A stretch of DNA of 12,329 nucleotides. Source: Kiritimatiellia bacterium. Lineage in GTDB: Bacteria > Verrucomicrobiota > Kiritimatiellia > UBA8416. The stretch covers positions 1 to 12,329 of the forward strand of contig SLBU01000067.1 of the NCBI GenBank assembly GCA_007126175.1, in the 5' to 3' direction. Shown here one piece after another: positions 7,877 through 12,329 of this stretch. The position numbers and the translations under genes were made by a program. The notes beneath the pieces are model-generated. The model was not told the origin of the DNA. It searched no databases and saw nothing but the letters and a program-made list of their open reading frames with translations. Each line of letters begins with the position of its first letter. Position 1 is the stretch's first letter.

Positions 7877-8562
7877 GCACGCCCGCCGCACAACTGGAGA
7901 ACATCCACAAGACCTACCATATGGGCGACGAACCCATTCGGGCCCTCAATGGCTTCAGCACAACGTTTGATGCCGGCAGCTTCTGGGCCATCATGGGGCC
8001 TAGCGGTTGCGGCAAAAGCACGCTCTTGAACGTGCTAGGCTGCCTGGACCGACCCGATCAAGGCCGCTACCAAATCGACGGACGCGACACTGCCGCCCTC
8101 ACCGATGATGCTCTAAGCGAGATTCGCCTCAAGTACCTCGGTTTCATTTTTCAAAGCTTCAACTTGATCGCCCAGCTCACCGTGGCAGAAAACATTGAAT
8201 TGCCCTTGTATTATCTCGGTTGGCACCCGGAGCGAGCCCGCAAAAGAGCCACCGAACTCGCCCAGGAAGTGGGTTTGGCAGGACGCCTCCAGCACCGCCC
8301 CTATCAACTCTCGGGTGGGCAGCAGCAACGTGTGGCCATTGCCCGTGCCCTCGCCAATGATCCCGTACTCCTCCTCGCCGACGAACCCACCGGCAACCTC
8401 GACTCCGCCACGGGTGTCGAAATCATGGAAATGATCTGTGCACTCAATCAGAGTGGCAAAACCGTCATCATGGTAACACACGAACCCGAGGTTGCGGCCC
8501 AGGCCAAACACCGACTTGTGATGCGCGATGGGCGGATCGAACGCACGGAGGCCCGTGCATGA
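7873..8562 (+). CDS. ABC transporter ATP-binding protein, MacB/LolD type
   Basis: This is the cytoplasmic ATPase that powers the MacB-type permease encoded next. The 229 residues form a single complete nucleotide-binding domain: A-loop region around Tyr15, Walker [10 protein letters not shown] at 42-50, Q-loop Gln94 (FIFQSFNL), signature [15 protein letters not shown] at 146-160, Walker B VLLLADE at 165-171 with catalytic Glu171, D-loop (GNLDSAT), and switch His203 (VTHEP). All catalytic residues are present. [14 protein letters not shown] near the start and the overall length are typical of the LolD/MacB/FtsE group. The start is GTG at 7873, overlapping the adaptor stop as GTGA. Its own stop overlaps the permease ATG as ATGA, so translation is probably coupled throughout. 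Lipoprotein-releasing LolD is excluded mainly by context, because LolCDE lacks an adaptor and a TolC channel. Confidence 0.95.
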   Translation: MSTPAAQLENIHKTYHMGDEPIRALNGFSTTFDAGSFWAIMGPSGCGKSTLLNVLGCLDRPDQGRYQIDGRDTAALTDDALSEIRLKYLGFIFQSFNLIAQLTVAENIELPLYYLGWHPERARKRATELAQEVGLAGRLQHRPYQLSGGQQQRVAIARALANDPVLLLADEPTGNLDSATGVEIMEMICALNQSGKTVIMVTHEPEVAAQAKHRLVMRDGRIERTEARA

Positions 8563-9836
8563 AAAACAACCGCCTGCTGCGCAACATACGACTTGGTATC
8601 AAGACCCTCCTACTGCATAAGCTGCGTTCGCTGCTCACTATGCTCGGGGTCGTGTTTGGCGTGGGGAGTGTCATTGCCATGCTAGCCGTTGGCGAAGGTG
8701 CCAGCCGCGAAGCACTTGAGCAGATCCGACGCCTCGGCAGTCATAACATCATTATTGATGGCCCGCGCCCTGACGGCGACGAGGATGGCCAACGCGGCGA
8801 ACGCAGCCGCCTGCTGATCTATGGTCTGCATTACGCCGACCTCGACCGCCTGCTCGAGGGCTTCCCGGATATTGCCCGCGCCGTCCCCGTAAAATTGATT
8901 CAACGCGAAGGCCGCATTGGGGCGCAGGCCATGCAACTGCGCATGGTCGGAACAACGCCGGATTGGTTTGAACTGGTCGAGCGCCCCATGCTCGATGGCC
9001 GCCCCCTGTCGGGGCTCGACCTCGAACGCAAGGCCAACGTGGCCGTGCTCACCGAACACGCGGCACGGCGACTCTTTGCCGCCGCGCGGGCGGGCCTCGG
9101 ATCCCAGATTCGCATCGGGGGGACGTCTTTTACGATCGTCGGGATCGTACAAAGTGAAAGTGCTGCGGCCGGCGGCATGCAAACCCCCGACCGCAACACC
9201 GACCTCTACATTCCCATCACCACAGCACAGGAACGCTTCGGCGACCTCCAGGAACATCGCTCGGGCGGATCCAGGTCGCGTGAACAAGTTCAACTCAACC
9301 AGATCATTGTGGAAATTGGCGCCCTCGAGGCCGTCGAACCCAACGCGGTCGCCATCGCGAGCATGCTGGCACGCGTCCACCGGCGTCCATCTGCCTATCG
9401 CGTAAACGTACCGCTGGCCCTCCTGCGGCAAGCCGAAGCCACACGTCGAAATTTCAACATTGTGCTCGGTGCCATCGCCGGTATCAGCCTGCTCGTTGGT
9501 GGCATTGGGATCATGAACATCATGCTCGCATCTGTAACCGAGCGCACGCGCGAAATCGGGGTGCGCCGGGCGATTGGCGCCAAGCAACGCCAGATCGTAT
9601 ATCAGTTTCTTATCGAAACCATTGTGCTCTCGACCACGGGCGGTATCATCGGTGTAGCCATCGGTATGCTCATCCCGTGGGTCATCAGTCGCACGGTCGC
9701 CATGCCTACCTATGTTACCCCCATCAGCGTCGTTCTCGCACTCGGTGTCAGCATGATGGTTGGTATCATATTTGGGATCTACCCAGCCATTCGTGCTGCC
9801 CGCCTAGACCCGATCGAAGCACTCCGCCACGAATAA
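8559..9836 (+). CDS. MacB-type ABC permease (FtsX/MacB_PCD)
   Basis: This is the inner-membrane component of the mechanotransmission-type (type VII) ABC exporter. The 425 residues show the expected order. TM1 is at about 24-44, inside a typical LLLHKLRSLLTMLGVVFGV start. A large periplasmic core domain of about 250 residues follows, containing VGTTPDWFELV and NVAVLTEHAARRLF. A C-terminal FtsX domain then carries TM2 (301-323), the cytoplasmic coupling motif ERTREIGVRRAIGA (328-341), TM3 (351-377) and TM4 (388-408), ending LDPIEALRHE as in MacB proteins. It lacks the fused N-terminal ATPase of E. coli MacB, which is the separate preceding gene here. The last 4 bp of the ATPase gene overlap this start. 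Known MacB systems export macrolides, peptides, heme precursors or lipopeptides, and nothing here narrows the substrate. Confidence 0.95.
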   Translation: MKNNRLLRNIRLGIKTLLLHKLRSLLTMLGVVFGVGSVIAMLAVGEGASREALEQIRRLGSHNIIIDGPRPDGDEDGQRGERSRLLIYGLHYADLDRLLEGFPDIARAVPVKLIQREGRIGAQAMQLRMVGTTPDWFELVERPMLDGRPLSGLDLERKANVAVLTEHAARRLFAAARAGLGSQIRIGGTSFTIVGIVQSESAAAGGMQTPDRNTDLYIPITTAQERFGDLQEHRSGGSRSREQVQLNQIIVEIGALEAVEPNAVAIASMLARVHRRPSAYRVNVPLALLRQAEATRRNFNIVLGAIAGISLLVGGIGIMNIMLASVTERTREIGVRRAIGAKQRQIVYQFLIETIVLSTTGGIIGVAIGMLIPWVISRTVAMPTYVTPISVVLALGVSMMVGIIFGIYPAIRAARLDPIEALRHE

Positions 9837-9961
9837 ACGACATTTACCTTGACCGCACCATCGCAATCGTCGAAACCGGCACGCACGACGATCTTCTTCT
9901 GCGCAAAGGCCGCTATGCCGATAGGGTTCTCTCTCAGCAAACACATTTGCTTGCATCCTAA
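9837..9961 (+). pseudogene. 3' remnant of an MsbA-type ABC exporter gene
   Basis: Immediately after the permease stop, frame 2 is open up to the TAA at 9959-9961. It reads NDIYLDRTIAIVETGTHDDL, then LLRKGRYADRVLSQQTHLLAS. This closely matches the pattern that ends lipid-exporter/MsbA-type ABC proteins after the switch histidine: an IxVLDxGxIVExGTHDELL segment, then GxYAxLxxxQ. No Walker A, signature or Walker B motif in this frame lies upstream, because the upstream DNA is the intact permease in another frame. There is no plausible start codon with an SD for such a short product. I interpret it as what is left after deletion of a larger gene with a breakpoint near the permease stop. It could instead be an expressed fragment, which I consider unlikely. 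The family match comes from pattern recognition, not a search. Confidence 0.6.
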
Positions 9962-9989
9962 AGGAGGAACCACGGCTATAGTACCAGTC
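9962..9989. other. Convergent junction without a visible terminator
   Basis: These 28 bp separate the ABC remnant from the kinase stop, where plus- and minus-strand transcription meet. A strong SD-like AAAGGAGG spans 9960-9967 but is not followed by ATG, GTG or TTG at a usable distance. No GC-rich hairpin with a T-run is visible on either strand. Confidence 0.4.
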
Positions 9990-11429
9990 CTACCCCAGCC
10001 GTACGAGCGCGCACCGGATGCTCGACCCCAGCCCCGGACGACTCCATACCGAAAACGCAGCCCCAATGGATTCCGCACGGTTTCGCATAATACTCAGCCC
10101 CATGCCCTCACCATTGTGCCCCCGATCAAACCCGCAACCGTTGTCGGTTATGGTCATCATGGGCCGTGCGCGATGCACCTCCAAACGAATGCGAATCTTC
10201 GAAGCCCGACCGTGGCGAATCGCGTTATTCACCGCTTCGCGGGCAATAAAGTAAAGCTGTACCGAGGTCGTGGCATCGAGATCCGGGAACTCCGTAGCTG
10301 CCTGCTCGAACACACATGAGAGCGGGAACAAACCTGATGTTTTCTCTGCATAATGCTTGAGCGCCTCGGCAAGGCCGCCTTCTCGCAGATCCACCACGAG
10401 CATTCCATGCGCCAGCATACGCACATGTTCCATGATCTCCTGCAGGATCACAGACACCTGCCGCGTACGATCGGCGTATTCTGGTGCGCTGCTGGTCAGA
10501 GAACGTTCCAGCGCTGCAAAAAGATAACGTGCCCCCACAATTTCCTGCACCAGGGTATCATGCAAGTCCTGCCCGATGCGCTGCTGCTCACGCGTGCTCA
10601 CATCAATGATGGCACGCTGTGCCTGCTTGCGCTGCTCGATTTCGTTGCGCAGCGATCGGTTGGTATCGGCCAGCGCCTGGGTACGCATCTGAACCAGGGC
10701 TTCCAACGCCGCCTTATGACGGGTCAGTTCCGCAGCAACGCGTTGGCGATTCTCGATTTCATCATGCAGCGAGACGGTACGTTCCTGAATCCGTGACGCC
10801 ATCCGTCTCGCCTCTTTGAGCAGCACACGCAATTCCTGATGCCGTGCAGTTGGGATCACCACATCAAAGCGCCCGTCGGCCACCTGGCGCAGACTGCGCA
10901 CCACCGAATGAAGGGGTTCACGCAGAAAACGGCGCGTCAACCACCATGTCAGCAGAAACTGGACGATAATACCGCAAACCGTAATCGCCCCCACGGCGGG
11001 CCACAAACTGGATTGAAGTGCTAATAATGGTTGTAGCGACCATGTGACATGAACGCGACCGATGAGTTCATCACGATAAAACACCGGTTGCATGACATCG
11101 ATACCTGATACCGTTGCCGTATCCTCGCGTGCCCAGGCCGCCAGCACATCCCCGAATTGATTCTCGACCCGGATTCCAAGCACAGTCGGATACAACCGCT
11201 GCCGTTCCAACAATTCCGCAACCGTGGTTGCATCCAGATACCAGAGGTGCTCGCGAATCTGGTCTGCCAGCGCTGCGGCAAATACACGCCCTTCTTGTGG
11301 CAGCCGGGCGCGAATGGGACGCAACAGCATATGATGACTGATTGTGCCGATGGCGAGACAGATCATCGCCAAGGCGAACGAGTGCCATAAAACAAGTTCG
11401 CTCGATAGGCGCCAGCGGCTCCCATTCAT
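9990..11429 (-). CDS. Sensor histidine kinase, HisKA_3 (NarX/DesK-like) class
   Basis: This membrane sensor should autophosphorylate on histidine and pass phosphate to a response regulator of the NarL/FixJ type, as is usual for the class. Domains in the 479 residues: TM1 at about 11-33, a periplasmic sensor of about 110 residues (34-142; VLGIRVENQFGDVLAAWA and a MQPVFYRDELIGRV segment suggest a PAS/Cache-like fold), TM2 at about 143-164, HAMP at about 165-218, and a coiled coil at about 218-275. HisKA_3 begins near 277 with REQQRIGQDLHDTL, so the phospho-acceptor is His290. The HATPase has an N-box REAVNNAIRHG (397-407), G1 DNGCGFD (429-435) and G2 GMGLSIMRNRA (442-452), so the catalytic set looks complete. 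I chose 11429 because GAGGAAGG sits 8 nt upstream and TM1 then lies at the N-terminus. The frame extends another 122 codons, but that part is neither hydrophobic nor family-like. No response regulator is in the window. It is divergent from a solute-binding protein gene. Confidence 0.93.
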   Translation of the reverse strand: MNGSRWRLSSELVLWHSFALAMICLAIGTISHHMLLRPIRARLPQEGRVFAAALADQIREHLWYLDATTVAELLERQRLYPTVLGIRVENQFGDVLAAWAREDTATVSGIDVMQPVFYRDELIGRVHVTWSLQPLLALQSSLWPAVGAITVCGIIVQFLLTWWLTRRFLREPLHSVVRSLRQVADGRFDVVIPTARHQELRVLLKEARRMASRIQERTVSLHDEIENRQRVAAELTRHKAALEALVQMRTQALADTNRSLRNEIEQRKQAQRAIIDVSTREQQRIGQDLHDTLVQEIVGARYLFAALERSLTSSAPEYADRTRQVSVILQEIMEHVRMLAHGMLVVDLREGGLAEALKHYAEKTSGLFPLSCVFEQAATEFPDLDATTSVQLYFIAREAVNNAIRHGRASKIRIRLEVHRARPMMTITDNGCGFDRGHNGEGMGLSIMRNRAESIGAAFSVWSRPGLGSSIRCALVRLG

Positions 11430-11437
11430 ACATTCAA

Positions 11438-11445
11438 CCTTCCTC
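11438..11445 (-). promoter_or_regulatory. Shine-Dalgarno of the histidine kinase
   Basis: On the minus strand GAGGAAGG precedes the ATG at 11429 by 8 nt. It is one of the strongest SD matches in the window and decides the kinase start over upstream in-frame ATGs, including the one six codons before it that overlaps this SD. Confidence 0.7.
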
Positions 11446-11471
11446 ATACATATGCGGCATCTGCTTGCAGC

Positions 11472-11500
11472 ATTGTTGACTTGCCACATAAGAATTTCAA
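11472..11500 (-). promoter_or_regulatory. Candidate promoter of the histidine kinase
   Basis: On the minus strand, TTGAAA (11500-11495) is five of six to the -35 consensus. After exactly 17 nt, AACAAT (11477-11472) is four of six to the -10. The expected start near 11465 would give a leader of about 36 nt, enough for the SD. This is consensus matching only, and it overlaps the plus-strand candidate. Confidence 0.35.
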
Positions 11501-11509
11501 GTTTACATT
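11481..11509 (+). promoter_or_regulatory. Candidate promoter of the solute-binding protein gene
   Basis: TTGCCA at 11481-11486 is five of six to the -35 consensus. After a 17-nt spacer, TACATT at 11504-11509 is four of six to the -10. The expected start near 11516 gives a leader of about 107 nt, much longer than needed for an SD. It overlaps the kinase promoter candidate over about 20 bp. Confidence 0.4.
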
Positions 11510-11534
11510 TTGTTGTGTAGGAATGGATCACAGG

Positions 11535-11605
11535 CCATCCGACATGCGGCTCGACTCCGTCTGCTCTGTCACAGGGGCAACCAGCAGAGGCCAACAGCCG
11601 GATGG
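11535..11605 (+). other. Potential nested RNA hairpins in the binding-protein leader
   Basis: CCATCCG at 11535-11541 and CGGATGG at 11599-11605 are perfect inverted repeats of 7 bp. Nested inside them are TCTGCT at 11560-11565 with AGCAGA at 11583-11588 (6 bp), and an inner CTGT-C-ACAG. The outer stem closes a few bases before the SD-like AAAGGGG (11612-11618) and the ATG at 11623. It could be a folded 5' leader affecting translation, or a DNA operator. I do not recognise it as a known riboswitch class, and there is no T-run for an attenuator. Confidence 0.35.
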
Positions 11606-11622
11606 AATAAGAAAGGGGCATC

Positions 11623-12329
11623 ATGCGAATCCTCCCGCTATTGATGATATCCATCAGTTTCCTGGCAAGCACACATATAGATGCCGCGGAAGCACCCCGC
11701 CCTTTCATTATCGTGGCAGAAGCATTGCCACCATACGAATACCAGAGCCAGGAGGGTGCGCCAGCCGGCATCAATGTGGAAGCGATCGACCGCATCTTCT
11801 CGAAGCTCGGAATCCCGTACGAAATTCGTTTTTATCCCTGGTCGCGCGCATGGCTGATGGCTGTCAACGGTGCTGCCGATGCCATCCTCTCGGTCTCGTA
11901 TCAAAAAGAGCGAGAGCCGGTGCTATATTTCACTCCGGAACAACGCCAGTTCTGGGAAACGGGGCAAGTGCCTCCTGATTTTCTGTGGCTCACGGAATAC
12001 GTATTTTTTCTCAACCGCAGGCTTGCCGAAAACGTTCAATTTGTATCCTATGAACAGTTGGAAGCCGAGCAGCTTCGGGTCGCCATCAACAACCAGTATT
12101 CCTATGATTCAGATCTTCTCGAAGCCAACATCCCCAAAATCATCAAAAACACGCCCTTGGAAGCGATGCAGACACTGCTCAGCGGGGAAGCAGATTTATA
12201 TCCCATGGATCGCACCGCTGGTTGGGCATTATTGCAAGAGCACAATCTGCACGACCGCATCACCTGGCTGCCCAAACCCCTCTTCATGAAACCATACCTC
12301 ATCGGATTTTCCCGGGAATCCGATTACCC
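11623..12329 (+). CDS. Periplasmic solute-binding protein, family 3 (partial, 3' end beyond window)
   Basis: The frame is open from the ATG at 11623 to the right edge, giving 235 complete codons without a stop. A signal peptide is evident: Arg2, a hydrophobic stretch at about 3-16, then a likely cleavage near THIDAAEA (about 21-22), so the product should be periplasmic. The mature part resembles SBP_bac_3 proteins: VAEALPPYEY at 31-40, GINVEAIDRIFSKLGI at 49-64, YPWSRAW at 71-77, and a GAADAILSVS...REPVLYFT segment at 83-104 in which the protein is surveyed and classed as ligand lobe 1. The crossover to lobe 2 and a return segment (LLSGEADLYPMD, 185-196) follow. Such proteins bind amino acids or other small polar ligands for ABC uptake, or act as sensory partners of membrane receptors. 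The start is supported by AAAGGGG 4 nt upstream. It is divergent from a histidine kinase, so a sensory role is plausible, but no permease is visible. Confidence 0.88.
   Translation, partial: MRILPLLMISISFLASTHIDAAEAPRPFIIVAEALPPYEYQSQEGAPAGINVEAIDRIFSKLGIPYEIRFYPWSRAWLMAVNGAADAILSVSYQKEREPVLYFTPEQRQFWETGQVPPDFLWLTEYVFFLNRRLAENVQFVSYEQLEAEQLRVAINNQYSYDSDLLEANIPKIIKNTPLEAMQTLLSGEADLYPMDRTAGWALLQEHNLHDRITWLPKPLFMKPYLIGFSRESDY

Noticed and set aside
8682..9587. 301-residue minus-strand open frame
   Set aside because: It is antisense to the MacB-type permease core, has no family resemblance and no ribosome-binding site.
11430..11795. 122-residue N-terminal extension of the histidine kinase
   Set aside because: It overlaps the binding-protein start on the other strand and is not family-like. 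GAGGAAGG 8 nt before the ATG at 11429 supports the shorter form.

Overview
The window is a gene-dense stretch of a diderm (Gram-negative) bacterial chromosome. The diderm call is firm because it carries a lipoprotein-type outer-membrane efflux channel, a periplasmic adaptor and a MacB-type ABC exporter. GC content looks moderately high. The AT-rich intergenic repeat at the left edge (built from words such as TTGGTTATTG and ATTCCTTGT) and the style of the 586-residue channel protein fit a PVC-group bacterium such as Kiritimatiellota or Verrucomicrobiota. That placement is an inference from memory of such genomes, not a demonstrated assignment.

Layout. Positions 1-174 are noncoding and hold the repeat. 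Positions 175-4382, minus strand, form a compact three-gene unit read right to left: metG (methionyl-tRNA synthetase), an AMMECR1/AmmeMemoRadiSam-A protein, and nadB (L-aspartate oxidase). The gaps are 11 and 24 bp, and the Shine-Dalgarno (SD) sequence of the second gene overlaps the metG stop codon. Positions 4383-4530 are a divergent promoter region. Positions 4531-9836, plus strand, form a four-gene tripartite efflux operon: a TolC-like lipoprotein, a MacA/HlyD-like adaptor, a MacB-type ATPase and a MacB-type permease. Every junction overlaps (26, 4 and 4 bp), so the four are probably co-transcribed and translationally coupled. The ATPase and permease, fused in E. coli MacB, are separate here.

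Positions 9837-9961, directly after the permease stop, encode about 40 residues that look like the extreme C-terminus of an unrelated MsbA/lipid-exporter-type ABC protein, with no gene body. I read this as the remnant of a deleted gene. It is followed by a strong SD-like sequence with no start codon behind it. A NarX/DesK-class (HisKA_3) sensor histidine kinase lies on the minus strand at 9990-11429, convergent with the efflux operon. Divergent from it, at 11623 and running off the right edge, is a secreted family-3 solute-binding protein. The 193-bp gap between these two has overlapping back-to-back promoter candidates and a potentially structured 5' leader for the binding protein.

How the genes work together. 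The efflux operon should export a substrate across both membranes, but the sequence does not identify that substrate. The kinase and binding protein plausibly form a ligand-sensing pair, but no response regulator is visible. I see no tRNA, rRNA, CRISPR array, insertion sequence or convincing intrinsic terminator. Nothing clearly amounts to a new system. The most unusual items are the ABC exporter remnant, the probably leaderless start of the efflux operon, the kinase/binding-protein pair with its leader, and the solitary AMMECR1 gene between metG and nadB.
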